Assembly (NCBI GenBank): GCA_900543055.1
Contig: UQQI01000005.1
Span: 1 to 48,951, forward strand
From: an uncultured Mollicutes bacterium
GTDB taxonomy: Bacteria; Bacillota_I; Bacilli_A; RF39; UBA660
Length of the DNA: 48,951 nt
Reading direction: 5' to 3'
In this document: in pieces, positions 9,687 to 18,296 of the stretch
Numbering within the stretch: position 1 is the stretch's first letter
How the letters are laid out: each line of letters starts with the position of its first letter
The notes under the pieces: model-generated
Database searches by the model: none
Seen by the model: the letters and a program-made list of their open reading frames with translations, nothing else
What the model was told of the DNA's origin: nothing
Translations under genes and position numbers: made by a program

Positions 9687-10814
9687 CTATTTATCTAAAA
9701 ACATTGCATAATATTCTTCAAAAGAGATATTATGTTCATAAATATATTTTGCAATATCTTTTCCTACATATCTATAATGCCATGGTTCATTTCTAAATTG
9801 AGTAATACTCTCATATTTTTTTGTAAATCTCAAAATAAAACCATACTTATATGCATTATCAAGCATCCACTTATATTCCTTAGAATTAGCAAATACATTT
9901 GATGATGTACTACCTATATCAAAAGATAAACCTGTTTGATGTTCAGAAAATCCTGGTTTAGCAACAAACTTATTAACATAATCATCCCCATATTTTGATA
10001 AATAATAATTCCAAGTATCTTCTTGGTCTTCATAACTTCTATATGCAGAATTAATAACTAAGCCTAAATTCTCTTTACTAGCCGCATTTGCCATAGAAAC
10101 AAATGCATTAACTGCAACAGCATTACCATAATACTCTTCACCTTTAGTATACTTTGTATCAAACTTAACTAAATTATCTGGCTTAAAATCTTTATTAAGA
10201 CATCTATGTTTATTAATAAGCATATCAAAAGAAAACTTGTCAACAGAATAAGCATCAGTATATATATCTTTATCTAAATTTAAATTAATATATAAAACAA
10301 CATACTCTTCATCTTCACCAGTCTCATCAGAATACTTTACATATCTATCATAATTATCAAGCCTAGCATAACTAATACTATAAAATTCTTCTAAGTATCT
10401 TACTTTATCTCTCTTGGTAAATCTAGTAACTTCATCATCATCACCATGACTAAGTATAATATCAATATCACTATTACTATAACCAATTTTAATAAGTTTA
10501 TTGATATTTCTAATTAAATGTTTTTGATTAACATATTCAATTTTACTATAATTATCAAGATACTTTTCATCATAGTCACTACTCTCAAAAGCAGCATTTA
10601 AAGTCTTATTTTCTCCTTTTGATAAAACATAATCTTTCTTAAAAGAAAATAAAATGTTTTTACTTGCTTCCTTACTATAACCAAACTTAGTAAGACTAGA
10701 TATCTGTTTTGAATAAAAAATAAAAACACCTAAACAAATACAAAGTACTATTCCAAGAAATTTTAGTATTTTGACATATCTATCTCTTAATTTAAAACTC
10801 TTAACTTTTCTCAA
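9687..10814 (-). CDS. D-alanyl-D-alanine carboxypeptidase, VanY/M15B family
   Basis: A membrane-anchored peptidase that trims peptidoglycan stem peptides. From the proposed start it has 375 aa: one membrane helix at about residues 18-35, a 200-residue linker domain, and a C-terminal M15B domain with SAYRSYEDQ, SEHQTGLSFDI (zinc ligands His292 and Asp299) and EPWHYRY (catalytic Glu343 and zinc ligand His346). I chose TTG at 10814 because AAGGTGG lies five bases before it and a TATCAT -10-like box would place the RNA start downstream of the in-frame ATG at 10832; that ATG has no ribosome binding site. The start is therefore less certain than the function. Confidence 0.93.
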   Translation of the reverse strand: MRKVKSFKLRDRYVKILKFLGIVLCICLGVFIFYSKQISSLTKFGYSKEASKNILFSFKKDYVLSKGENKTLNAAFESSDYDEKYLDNYSKIEYVNQKHLIRNINKLIKIGYSNSDIDIILSHGDDDEVTRFTKRDKVRYLEEFYSISYARLDNYDRYVKYSDETGEDEEYVVLYINLNLDKDIYTDAYSVDKFSFDMLINKHRCLNKDFKPDNLVKFDTKYTKGEEYYGNAVAVNAFVSMANAASKENLGLVINSAYRSYEDQEDTWNYYLSKYGDDYVNKFVAKPGFSEHQTGLSFDIGSTSSNVFANSKEYKWMLDNAYKYGFILRFTKKYESITQFRNEPWHYRYVGKDIAKYIYEHNISFEEYYAMFLDK

Positions 10815-10848
10815 GGACACCACCTTAACCATATGATAACATATTTAA

Positions 10849-10877
10849 TTGTAAAAGACCATATTTTATGATATAAT
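10849..10877 (+). promoter_or_regulatory. Promoter of the kinase-like gene
   Basis: TTGTAA (10849-10854), 17 bases, TATAAT (10872-10877); the leader before the ATG at 10904 would be about 20 nt and contains AGGGGG. Confidence 0.8.
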
Positions 10878-10903
10878 CTTGATGATTTTTAGGGGGAATT
10901 TAT

Positions 10904-11617
10904 ATGGAATGCATAGTTAATCAAAAAAAAATAAATATTCCAATAGATAAGAAACCATTTGGTGAAGGTTCAGAAGGAAAAGTATATAAAATAAACGAAG
11001 AAATTTATAAAATATATCATCAAGGAGCTTTAAATGAAGGATATGGAAATAAGCAAAATTTTCATAGCTATTTAATTGGAATAGATACAAAACAAATTAT
11101 ATTACCAGATGCATTAATATGGGATTTAGAAAGTAAATACCTAGGTTACAAAACAAAATTAGTAAAAGGAAAACAAAAAGATAAAACAGGTATAACAAAA
11201 ATACCAAGCGAACAGTTTATAAAAAATTTGCAAATACTAGAAAATGATATTAAAGTATTAAGTGAAAAACATGTTTTAATGGCAGATACTAGTCCAATAA
11301 ACTATATATTCAATAATGAAGATAATACAATGAATATTATTGATCCAGGAAGATATAGAATATCAAAATCTTTTAAAATCGATTGTTTATTATCAAATGA
11401 GGAACAATATAAAGAACTAATTGAAATATTACTATACTTAGACTTTATCAAATTTAAACCAGTTGGTCCAAAAAGAAAAGAATTAAGTCTAAAACAATAT
11501 TTAAAAGAACAACTAAGAGATTCTAATTTAAAGTATAGTGAATTTTTTGAAAACGTATTACAAAAACATGATGATGTTGAAAGTTATGCTAAATCACTAA
11601 AAAAATATATTAAATAA
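10904..11617 (+). CDS. Small divergent protein-kinase-like protein
   Basis: This 237-aa protein shows the core signs of a kinase fold in reduced form: a glycine-rich loop FGEGSEGKVYK (19-29), a Lys in IYKIY near 36, a catalytic-loop-like ADTSPINYIF with Asp128 and Asn133, and IIDPGRY with Asp147 in the place of the DFG motif. It lacks a clear HRD and the usual C-lobe length. It has no membrane helix. It could phosphorylate a small molecule or protein, or be a pseudokinase; sequence alone does not decide. The ATG follows AGGGGGAATTTAT. It starts an operon with a radical SAM gene 11 bases downstream. Confidence 0.65.
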   Translation: MECIVNQKKINIPIDKKPFGEGSEGKVYKINEEIYKIYHQGALNEGYGNKQNFHSYLIGIDTKQIILPDALIWDLESKYLGYKTKLVKGKQKDKTGITKIPSEQFIKNLQILENDIKVLSEKHVLMADTSPINYIFNNEDNTMNIIDPGRYRISKSFKIDCLLSNEEQYKELIEILLYLDFIKFKPVGPKRKELSLKQYLKEQLRDSNLKYSEFFENVLQKHDDVESYAKSLKKYIK

Positions 11618-11628
11618 GAAGGAATAAA

Positions 11629-12567
11629 ATGAATAATTTTAAATATACAAATTCAAACAAAAGATATCATACACTTGATTATTATTATAAAAACAGATTT
11701 CATGAAAAAGTATTTAAAGTAAGTTTGAATGCGGGATTTTCATGTCCTAATATAGATGGAAAAGTTGGATATGGTGGATGTATATATTGCTCTAAAACAG
11801 GTAGCGGAGAGTTTGCAGGTAATAAAGAAGATTCCTTAGAAAAACAATTCTTAGAAATTAAAAATATGATGCTAAAAAAATGGCCAAAAGCAAAATATAT
11901 TGGTTATTTTCAAGCAAGAACAAATACTTACGCTCCAGTTAATGAATTAAAAAAAATGTATGAAAAAATATTAAACCAGGAAAATGTTATAGGTCTAAAT
12001 ATTGCTACTAGACCAGACGCCATATCAGATGAATGTCTAGATTACTTAGAAGAACTTAATAAAAAAACTTATTTAACTATAGAACTTGGTCTTCAAACAA
12101 CAAAGGAAGAAACAACAAAATTAATAAATAGATGTCACTCTCTACAATGTTTTGAAGATATGGTAAAAAAACTAAGAGAAAGAAACATCGATGTCGTTGT
12201 ACATATAATTAATGGACTACCATATGAAACTAAAAAAGACATGCTAAATACAGTAAAATATTTAAATAAACTAGATATTCAAGGAATTAAAATACACATG
12301 CTAAGTATTACAAAAGATACACCAATAGAAAAAATGTATCAAGAAGAAAAATTTAAATTACTTAGTAAAGAAGAATATATAGATATTGTAGTAGACCAAT
12401 TAGAATTATTACGTGAAGAAATAGTAATACATCGAATTACAGGAGACCCTAAATTAGATGAATTAATTGAACCAACATGGTTAACTAAGAAGTTTTGTGT
12501 ATTAAATGATATTGATAAAGAAATGGTAAGAAGAGATACATATCAAGGAATAAAAGCCCATGAATAA
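11629..12567 (+). CDS. Radical SAM protein, TIGR01212/YtqA family
   Basis: This 312-aa protein has the family's spaced cysteine motif: Cys39 in GFSCPNIDGKVG, then Cys51 and Cys54 in GGCIYCSKTGSG, which would bind the [4Fe-4S] cluster that cleaves S-adenosylmethionine. The remaining barrel motifs (GYFQARTNTY, NIATRPDAI, IELGLQTT, HIINGLPYET, KIHMLSI) match the Elp3-like YtqA group of Firmicutes. Its substrate is not established to my knowledge; a role in tRNA or other RNA modification is often supposed. The start ATG follows GAAGGAATAA. It overlaps the next gene by 8 bases. Confidence 0.9.
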   Translation: MNNFKYTNSNKRYHTLDYYYKNRFHEKVFKVSLNAGFSCPNIDGKVGYGGCIYCSKTGSGEFAGNKEDSLEKQFLEIKNMMLKKWPKAKYIGYFQARTNTYAPVNELKKMYEKILNQENVIGLNIATRPDAISDECLDYLEELNKKTYLTIELGLQTTKEETTKLINRCHSLQCFEDMVKKLRERNIDVVVHIINGLPYETKKDMLNTVKYLNKLDIQGIKIHMLSITKDTPIEKMYQEEKFKLLSKEEYIDIVVDQLELLREEIVIHRITGDPKLDELIEPTWLTKKFCVLNDIDKEMVRRDTYQGIKAHE

Positions 12568-12817
12568 ATATATAATTTTTTATCTAGTAATAATAAATAT
12601 ATTTGAATTTATCATAATGGGACTTGATAAACTATTAGCAATAAAACATAAATATAGAATACCTGAATTTACATTACTATTTTTTTCAGCAATCGGAGGA
12701 AGTATTGGAGCAATTACTGGTATGTTCTTTTTTCATCATAAAACCAAAAAATTGAAATTTAGAATTCTTTTTCCATTATTTTTAATAGTTCACCTTATTA
12801 TATTTTATTACATATAA
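12560..12817 (+). CDS. DUF1294 family small membrane protein
   Basis: An 85-aa protein with three hydrophobic segments. The family pattern is clear: DKLLAIKHKYRIPE, then GGSIGAITGMFFFHHKTKK, then a final hydrophobic helix. The function of DUF1294 proteins is not known. The start ATG lies inside the end of the radical SAM gene (8-base overlap), so translation is probably coupled. It is the last gene before a convergent terminator. Confidence 0.88.
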   Translation: MNKYIIFYLVIINIFEFIIMGLDKLLAIKHKYRIPEFTLLFFSAIGGSIGAITGMFFFHHKTKKLKFRILFPLFLIVHLIIFYYI

Positions 12818-12856
12818 AAAGTAGGACATCTTTTTTAGATTTCCTACTTTTAATTT
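12816..12856. terminator. Bidirectional terminator between DUF1294 and SPFH genes
   Basis: AAAAGTAGGA (12817-12826) pairs with TCCTACTTTT (12842-12851), with an inner ATCT/AGAT pairing; A and T tracts on both sides let it serve both convergent transcripts. Confidence 0.85.
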
Positions 12857-12862
12857 ATCATT

Positions 12863-13756
12863 TTATAATGTTTCTGTTTTATCAGTTTTTGCTGATTCAG
12901 ATAAAGTTGTTCCAAGAGTTACTAAATTTTGTAATTCGCTTGGTACAATTATTTTTGTGGCATTACCATTAGCAACTTCTACCATTGCTTCATAACTCTT
13001 TAATTTTAATACTGCTTCATCCATATCTGCAGATTTTAATAATCTTAAACCTTGAGCTGTAGCCTCTTGAATCTTAATTATTGCTTCTGCTTCACCTTCA
13101 GCTGCTCTAATCTTTGCTTCTTTTTCAGCATCTGCTCTAAGAATAGTAGACTCTTTTTCTCCTTCAGCAATTAATATAGCAGATTTTTTTTCTCCTTCTG
13201 CTTTAAGAATTGCTTCACGTCTTTCACGTTCAGCTCTCATTTGTTTTTCCATTGATTCTTGAATATCACGAGGTGGTAAAATATTTTTAACCTCAACACG
13301 AGTTACTTTTACTCCCCAAGGATCAGTAGCATCATCCAAAATACTTCTCATCTTAGTATTAATAACATCTCTTGAAGTTAAAGTTTCATCAAGTTCTAAT
13401 TCACCAATGATATTACGCAAAGTAGTAGCAGTTAAATTTTCAATTGCATTAACTGGATTTTCAATACCATAAGTATATAATTTTGAATCAGTAATTTGAA
13501 AATATACAACTGTATCTATTTGCATAGTAACATTATCTTTTGTAATAACAGGTTGTGGTGGGAAATCCTTAACAATTTCCTTTAAACTTACATTATTAGC
13601 AACTCTTTCAACAAAAGGAATTACATAATGAAGTCCAGTTTGCATAGTTCTATGATAAGCTCCAAGACGTTCAACAACATATGCTCTTGATTGTGGAATA
13701 ATTTTTACTCCTGACGCAGCAATCGCTACTAGCACTAAAAGTACAACTATAAACAC
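12863..13756 (-). CDS. SPFH/stomatin-like membrane protein (QmcA/HflK-C type)
   Basis: A 297-aa protein with an N-terminal hydrophobic segment (1-17), a Band-7/SPFH domain (about 20-170; QSRAYVVERLGAYH, GLHYVIPFVE), then a long helical region rich in repeated EGEKxSxILxAEGE units (about 172-225) that should form a coiled coil, and a C-terminal tail. Such proteins build oligomeric membrane scaffolds. It starts at GTG 13756, eight bases after AAGGAGG, directly behind the nfeD stop codon. The NfeD-SPFH pair is a standard two-gene module. Confidence 0.93.
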   Translation of the reverse strand: MFIVVLLVLVAIAASGVKIIPQSRAYVVERLGAYHRTMQTGLHYVIPFVERVANNVSLKEIVKDFPPQPVITKDNVTMQIDTVVYFQITDSKLYTYGIENPVNAIENLTATTLRNIIGELELDETLTSRDVINTKMRSILDDATDPWGVKVTRVEVKNILPPRDIQESMEKQMRAERERREAILKAEGEKKSAILIAEGEKESTILRADAEKEAKIRAAEGEAEAIIKIQEATAQGLRLLKSADMDEAVLKLKSYEAMVEVANGNATKIIVPSELQNLVTLGTTLSESAKTDKTETL

Positions 13757-14176
13757 TTATTTTTCCTCCTTTTTAACAATAAGTTTTACACCTTCAATAT
13801 TAGTTATAATAACCTTATCACCAACATTCAAAACATCATCACTAAAAGCAGTCCATACTGTACCATAAACTTTTACTTCACCATATTCATCAGGAGTAAT
13901 TCTTTTAGTAACTTCACCGACTTTTCCAATAACTCTGTCAGAATTAGTTGGAACAAAATCAACTTTTTTAAACTTTTTAACTAGGGGTTTTGTAATTAGT
14001 AATGTAACTAAACTAACTACTATAAATACTATCATTTGAATTAAAACATTATTAGTAAAATATGCAACGCTCATTGAAACAATAGCCCCTATAGCAAACC
14101 ATATTGATACTAAATTAATAGTTATCATTTCTATCGTTAAAAATACTAAAAAAGCAATTAACCAACAAAAAGCCAT
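13757..14176 (-). CDS. NfeD family membrane protein
   Basis: A 139-aa protein with two or three membrane helices (about 3-25 and 32-68) followed by a small beta-barrel OB-fold domain (about 85-139; GKVGEVTKRITPDEYGEVKV, GDKVIITNIEG). It is the short NfeD1b-like form without a protease domain and acts with the SPFH protein next to it. I place the start at ATG 14176, seven bases after AAAGGTGAG; an in-frame GTG three codons upstream lies within that site. A good promoter stands upstream. Confidence 0.9.
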   Translation of the reverse strand: MAFCWLIAFLVFLTIEMITINLVSIWFAIGAIVSMSVAYFTNNVLIQMIVFIVVSLVTLLITKPLVKKFKKVDFVPTNSDRVIGKVGEVTKRITPDEYGEVKVYGTVWTAFSDDVLNVGDKVIITNIEGVKLIVKKEEK

Positions 14177-14195
14177 AAAACTCACCTTTAATTAA

Positions 14196-14224
14196 ATTAT
14201 ATGTTAAAAACTTGTCATTTTCAA
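14196..14224 (-). promoter_or_regulatory. Promoter of nfeD-SPFH
   Basis: Minus strand TTGAAA (14219-14224), 17 bases, TATAAT (14196-14201), 20 bases before the ATG at 14176. Confidence 0.8.
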
Positions 14225-14245
14225 TAAAATTTATACAATAAATGA

Positions 14246-14274
14246 TTGTTTACAAAAAAATAATATATTATAAT
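14246..14274 (+). promoter_or_regulatory. Promoter of the two-repeat surface protein gene
   Basis: TTGTTT (14246-14251), 17 bases, TATAAT (14269-14274), 27 bases before the ATG at 14301. Confidence 0.75.
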
Positions 14275-14300
14275 GAGATTATAAAGATAGGTGAAGTATA

Positions 14301-15020
14301 ATGAGTAGGCTAAAACTAAATATTAAAGAAAGCCAAATACTTGCTGTAGTACTTGGTATATGGGGATTTATTCTTCTTGGTAGCGGTATAAGTATGAATA
14401 AATCAAATGATAAAATAATAAAAGAAACATATAGTTTAAATGTTGAAAAAAGAAAAATTTCAGAGTCACAAGCAAAGAAAAATGAAATAAAATTAAAAGA
14501 TATAGTCCTTGAAATAAATAACCCTATCAGTGTAAATGTTGTAGACTATTTAGAAAATGCCGACCAAATTAGTCAAAATGTTCTTAGTCAATTAGTTCTA
14601 GATACTTCACTTGTAAATATCAATCAAGCAGGCTCATATCAATATTCAATAAAATATAATAAAAAGAGATATAACGCGACTATTGTAATAAAAGAAAAGG
14701 AACTTCCAGATGTTGCTTTTACACTTAAAAACTTAGAATTTACTGTAGGTACTACTCTATCTACAAATCCTCGTACATACATAAATGAAACAATATCAGA
14801 TGAAGTTTACAATGCATTATCATTAGATTTATCACAAGTAGTTCCAAGTACAGAAGGAGAATATCAATATACAATCACTTATAAATCTACTACTTATACT
14901 GGTAAAATAAAGATGAATGCTGTAGGTCCAAAGGTAACTCCACCAACGACAATAACACCTACACCATCTACACCATCTCCATCACCTTCCACATCTCCTT
15001 CTACAACTCCAAATCAATAG
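14301..15020 (+). CDS. Membrane-anchored extracellular protein with two Ig-like repeats and a Thr/Pro/Ser tail
   Basis: A 239-aa protein with one N-terminal membrane helix (about 13-31, no cleavage site evident) and an extracellular part. Two beta-rich units, about residues 70-132 and 142-206, share a pattern ending in G-x-Y-x-Y-x-I-x-Y-K-x-x-x-Y-x-x-x-I (GSYQYSIKYNKKRYNATI; GEYQYTITYKSTTYTGKI), so they look like duplicated Ig-like or DUF5011-like domains. The last 28 residues are almost only Thr, Pro and Ser, like a wall-spanning linker, but no sorting motif follows. It is a monocistronic gene between a good promoter and terminator. Function unknown. Confidence 0.75.
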   Translation: MSRLKLNIKESQILAVVLGIWGFILLGSGISMNKSNDKIIKETYSLNVEKRKISESQAKKNEIKLKDIVLEINNPISVNVVDYLENADQISQNVLSQLVLDTSLVNINQAGSYQYSIKYNKKRYNATIVIKEKELPDVAFTLKNLEFTVGTTLSTNPRTYINETISDEVYNALSLDLSQVVPSTEGEYQYTITYKSTTYTGKIKMNAVGPKVTPPTTITPTPSTPSPSPSTSPSTTPNQ

Positions 15021-15060
15021 AAAAAAAAGAGAAAAGCAAATTTAAATTCTTTTCTCTTTT
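15021..15060. terminator. Bidirectional terminator between the surface protein gene and fhs
   Basis: AAAAGAGAAAAG (15025-15036) pairs perfectly with CTTTTCTCTTTT (15049-15060) around a 12-base loop; it serves both converging genes. Confidence 0.85.
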
Positions 15061-15063
15061 AAT

Positions 15064-16674
15064 TTAACTTAAATTTATAATTTTATCATCTACAACATCG
15101 ATTAATTCATAATTAGGTCTACGAGAAAGACCAGGCATAGTCATAATATCACCAAGGAGTATTGTAATAAATTCTGCTCCTCCATATATTTTTACATGTT
15201 TAACTGTAACTTCGAAATCTTTAGGAACACCAACCATATTTTTATCATCTGAAAAAGAATATTGAGTCTTAGCAATACAAATTGGAAGTTTAGTTAAATT
15301 ATTCTTCTTTATAACTTCTATTTCACTAACAGCATCATCTGTAAAATTAACTTTACTAGCTCCATAAACTTCTTTACAAATAACATTTACTTTATCTTCA
15401 ATAGAAGAATTAATATCATATAAATATTCAAAATTCTCACACTTCAAGTTACTAACTTTATTAGCTAAATCAATCGCTCCTTCTCCACCATCTGCATAAG
15501 CTGTAGAAATACTAAAGATATAATTATTATTACTACAATGTTTTTTTAATAATTCTATCTCTAAAGGCGTATCGGTATCAAATTTATTTAAACATACAAC
15601 AACGTTTACCCCATATTTTTTTAAATTACTATAATGTTTATCTAAATTAGCAAATCCCCTAATTAAAGCATCATCATTCTTTTCAAATATTTTTTCTTTA
15701 CTTACTCCACCATGATACTTTAAAGCCTTAATTGTTGCAACTAAAACAACTACATCAGGTTTTAAATCACCTACTCTACACTTTATATCTAAAAACTTCT
15801 CCGCTCCAAGATCTGCTCCAAACCCTGCTTCTGTAATAACATAATCCGCATAACTAAGAGCAGTATTTGTAGCAACAACACTATTACAACCATGAGCAAT
15901 ATTAGCAAATGGACCACCATGAATTATAGTAGGCGTATTTTCTAGTGTTTGAACTAAATTAGGCTTAAACGCATCTTTTAATAAAGCCACTAATGCACCA
16001 ACAATATTCAAATCTTTAACATAAATATATTCATCATTATCATTAATACCAATAATAATATTTTCTAAACGTCTTCTTAAATCATCTAGATCTTTTGCTA
16101 AACAGAATAATGCCATAACTTCACTAGCAGAAGTAATATTAAAAGAGTCCTTCCTAGTACCTAAATCAACACTTCTTAATGCTCTATCATTAACATCTAA
16201 ACATCTATTAAATAATACTTCTTTTATTTTTAACTTATTCCCAAAATAAATGTGATTATCAATAGCAGAACAAATTAAATTATTAGCAGAAGTAATGGCA
16301 TGAAAATCACCAGTAAAATGCAAATTAATATCTTCCATAGGAACCACTTGACTATATCCTCCACCAGTTGCTCCACCTTTCATACCAAAGACAGGACCCA
16401 TAGATGGTTCTCTTAATGTAATAATAGTCTTCTTACCAATTCTATGTAACGCATCACCAAGACCAATACTTACAGTCGTTTTTCCTTCACCTAATGGTGT
16501 AGGACTAATAGCAGTAACAAGTATAAGTTTACCTTTAGAATTACGATTTATAGGATTTATTTTACATTTATACTTTCCATATAATTCAATTTCATTAGAA
16601 TTAATCCCAATACTTTCTGAAACATCAACAATATCTAACTTTTTACAATTTCTACTAATTTCTATATCAGTCAT
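15064..16674 (-). CDS. fhs: Formate-tetrahydrofolate ligase
   Basis: A 536-aa enzyme that makes 10-formyl-tetrahydrofolate from formate, THF and ATP. The ATP-binding loop SPTPLGEGKTT (about 56-66) and the long conserved stretches REPSMGPVFGMKGGATGGG, FTGDFHAI and TEAGFGADLG are all seen. It is slightly shorter than the usual 555 aa but complete. The formate produced by the pyruvate formate-lyase in this window would be its substrate. The ATG follows GAGGTGATACT, and a TATAAT box lies at 16693-16698. Confidence 0.97.
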   Translation of the reverse strand: MTDIEISRNCKKLDIVDVSESIGINSNEIELYGKYKCKINPINRNSKGKLILVTAISPTPLGEGKTTVSIGLGDALHRIGKKTIITLREPSMGPVFGMKGGATGGGYSQVVPMEDINLHFTGDFHAITSANNLICSAIDNHIYFGNKLKIKEVLFNRCLDVNDRALRSVDLGTRKDSFNITSASEVMALFCLAKDLDDLRRRLENIIIGINDNDEYIYVKDLNIVGALVALLKDAFKPNLVQTLENTPTIIHGGPFANIAHGCNSVVATNTALSYADYVITEAGFGADLGAEKFLDIKCRVGDLKPDVVVLVATIKALKYHGGVSKEKIFEKNDDALIRGFANLDKHYSNLKKYGVNVVVCLNKFDTDTPLEIELLKKHCSNNNYIFSISTAYADGGEGAIDLANKVSNLKCENFEYLYDINSSIEDKVNVICKEVYGASKVNFTDDAVSEIEVIKKNNLTKLPICIAKTQYSFSDDKNMVGVPKDFEVTVKHVKIYGGAEFITILLGDIMTMPGLSRRPNYELIDVVDDKIINLS

Positions 16675-16692
16675 AGTATCACCTCAAAAAAT

Positions 16693-16698
16693 ATTATA
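16693..16698 (-). promoter_or_regulatory. -10 box of fhs
   Basis: TATAAT on the minus strand 19 bases before the fhs ATG; no convincing -35. Confidence 0.5.
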
Positions 16699-16783
16699 TC
16701 ATATATAAACTTTTTAATTGATACAAAAAATACTATCAAAAATTAAAAAACTATTAGAAAAAAAGTAATAATTAAAAATTAAA

Positions 16784-16817
16784 TATAATAACAAATTACT
16801 AAAAGTGCAATTTGTTA
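16784..16817 (+). promoter_or_regulatory. Candidate -10 box and overlapping inverted repeat before the adhesin
   Basis: TATAAT (16784-16789) has no good -35. A perfect 9-bp inverted repeat TAACAAATT (16789-16797) and AATTTGTTA (16809-16817), with 11 bases between, starts at its last base, so it lies over the expected RNA start. It is placed like a repressor operator; on the plus strand it is followed by A, not T, so it is not a terminator for the adhesin. Confidence 0.45.
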
Positions 16818-16871
16818 AAAAAAAAAGTTCATGTTACTATCTAGCCATTAAGAAAAAAAGGAGGGATTATT

Positions 16872-18296
16872 ATTAAAAATAAAATATTTTTCTTAATAGC
16901 AATTTTCGGCATCTTCTTATTTAATATTACAAAAGTAAATGCCCAAACAAACTTTTATGAAGCTGAAATGATAAATAACATATATATGGTTAAATATCAG
17001 CCATCAACAAAAACAAAATTTTATCAAAAAGCAAGATTTTTTAGACGAAGTGGAGATAATCAAGCAGCGTATTGTCTAGAACCATTTAATACTTTTAGAG
17101 AAAGTAGTTATACAGAAACTATTAATCCTAGAAACTTATCTACACAACAATTGGAAAGAATTAAAAAGATCGTAGCCTACGGTTACTCTTATGGAGACAA
17201 TCATTCAGATAATAAGTGGTATGCTATAACTCAATTAATGATATGGCAAACTGCTGATCCATCAGGTGATTATTATTTTACAGATACTTTAAATGGTAAT
17301 AGAATAAATCCATATCAAAATGAAATAAACGAAATAAATTCATTAATTGAAAAAAGTTCTATATTACCATCAATAAATAACAAAGATTACTATTTTGTAG
17401 AAGGAGATAAAATAGTAATAAGTGATGCAAATAACGTATTAAATAATTTTAAAACTGATGACAAAAATATATCTATAAATGGAAATACATTAGCAATAGA
17501 TAACTTACAAAAAGGAGATTATAAATACAATTTAAGTAATAAGACGCAAAAACATAACATGCCAGTCATATTTTACCAAGCTGAAAAAAGTCAAAATTTA
17601 GTAACATTAGGAGACTTAGAAGGTATTAATTTTTCATTTAGAGTCCACATATTAAATACAAGAATAGATATTACTAAAATAGATAATGATACAAATTCAA
17701 TTATTCCATCAGGAAGTGCTATTCTAGATGGAGCTAAATATAAACTAACTGATGAAAATGGAAAAGAAATAAAAATATTAGAAATAAAAAATAATATTGC
17801 ACAAATAGAAAATGTTCCATTTGGAAAATATTACCTAAAAGAAATAGAAGTGGGAAAAGGTTACAATCTTGATGAAAAAACATATGAAATAACTATTAGT
17901 AAAGAAAACCCAACTATAGAATTAATATTAAAAAACAATGTTATAAAAAAGAAAATAAAGATAGAAAAACTTTATGGAGATAATATATCATTCCAAAGTG
18001 AAAAAAATATTGATTTTGAAATATATGATGAAAAAAATAATTTAATAAGAACAATTTCTACTAATGATGAAGGTATATGTGAAATAGAACTTCCATATGG
18101 AAAATATACAATTAAACAAAAAAATACTACTGAGGGTTATTCTAAAATTGAACCATTCACAATTATTGTAGATAATTCAGTTAATGATGTAATAACATTA
18201 AAAGACTACAAAATACCAGTTCCAGATACACATACAAGTATCTTTAACAATATATATAAATTTATTTTAAAAACATTGCTATTAATAATATGTTGA
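16872..18296 (+). CDS. Secreted thioester-domain adhesin with two CnaB-like domains and VPDTH sorting motif
   Basis: The proposed product has 474 aa. A near-perfect AAGGAGGG (16858-16865) points to ATT at 16872; the frame from there encodes a classic signal peptide, (M)KNKIFFLIAIFGIFLF then KVNA/QT, cut near residue 24. Starting at the first in-frame ATG (16968) would lose it. Next comes a thioester-type domain: Cys68 in YCLEPF and Gln121 in ITQLMIWQ are the expected cross-link pair. CnaB-like domain 1 (about 263-357) has Lys269, Glu324 and Asn355/356 for an isopeptide bond; domain 2 (about 360-445) has Gln in place of that Glu. The end is VPDTH (450-454) and a hydrophobic tail with no basic residues at its end. 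The gene overlaps the sortase gene. Confidence 0.85.
   Translation: MKNKIFFLIAIFGIFLFNITKVNAQTNFYEAEMINNIYMVKYQPSTKTKFYQKARFFRRSGDNQAAYCLEPFNTFRESSYTETINPRNLSTQQLERIKKIVAYGYSYGDNHSDNKWYAITQLMIWQTADPSGDYYFTDTLNGNRINPYQNEINEINSLIEKSSILPSINNKDYYFVEGDKIVISDANNVLNNFKTDDKNISINGNTLAIDNLQKGDYKYNLSNKTQKHNMPVIFYQAEKSQNLVTLGDLEGINFSFRVHILNTRIDITKIDNDTNSIIPSGSAILDGAKYKLTDENGKEIKILEIKNNIAQIENVPFGKYYLKEIEVGKGYNLDEKTYEITISKENPTIELILKNNVIKKKIKIEKLYGDNISFQSEKNIDFEIYDEKNNLIRTISTNDEGICEIELPYGKYTIKQKNTTEGYSKIEPFTIIVDNSVNDVITLKDYKIPVPDTHTSIFNNIYKFILKTLLLIIC

Noticed and set aside
10815..10832. ATG 10832 as start of the VanY-type gene
   Set aside because: It directly follows a TATCAT -10-like box and has no binding site, whereas AAGGTGG precedes TTG 10814. 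The choice is not fully certain.
16801..16870. Possible c-di-GMP or other riboswitch before the adhesin
   Set aside because: The 70-nt leader has no conserved riboswitch core, only the inverted repeat and an A-rich run.
16968..16970. First ATG of the adhesin frame as the start codon
   Set aside because: No ribosome binding site precedes it and it would remove the signal peptide of a protein that carries a sorting motif.
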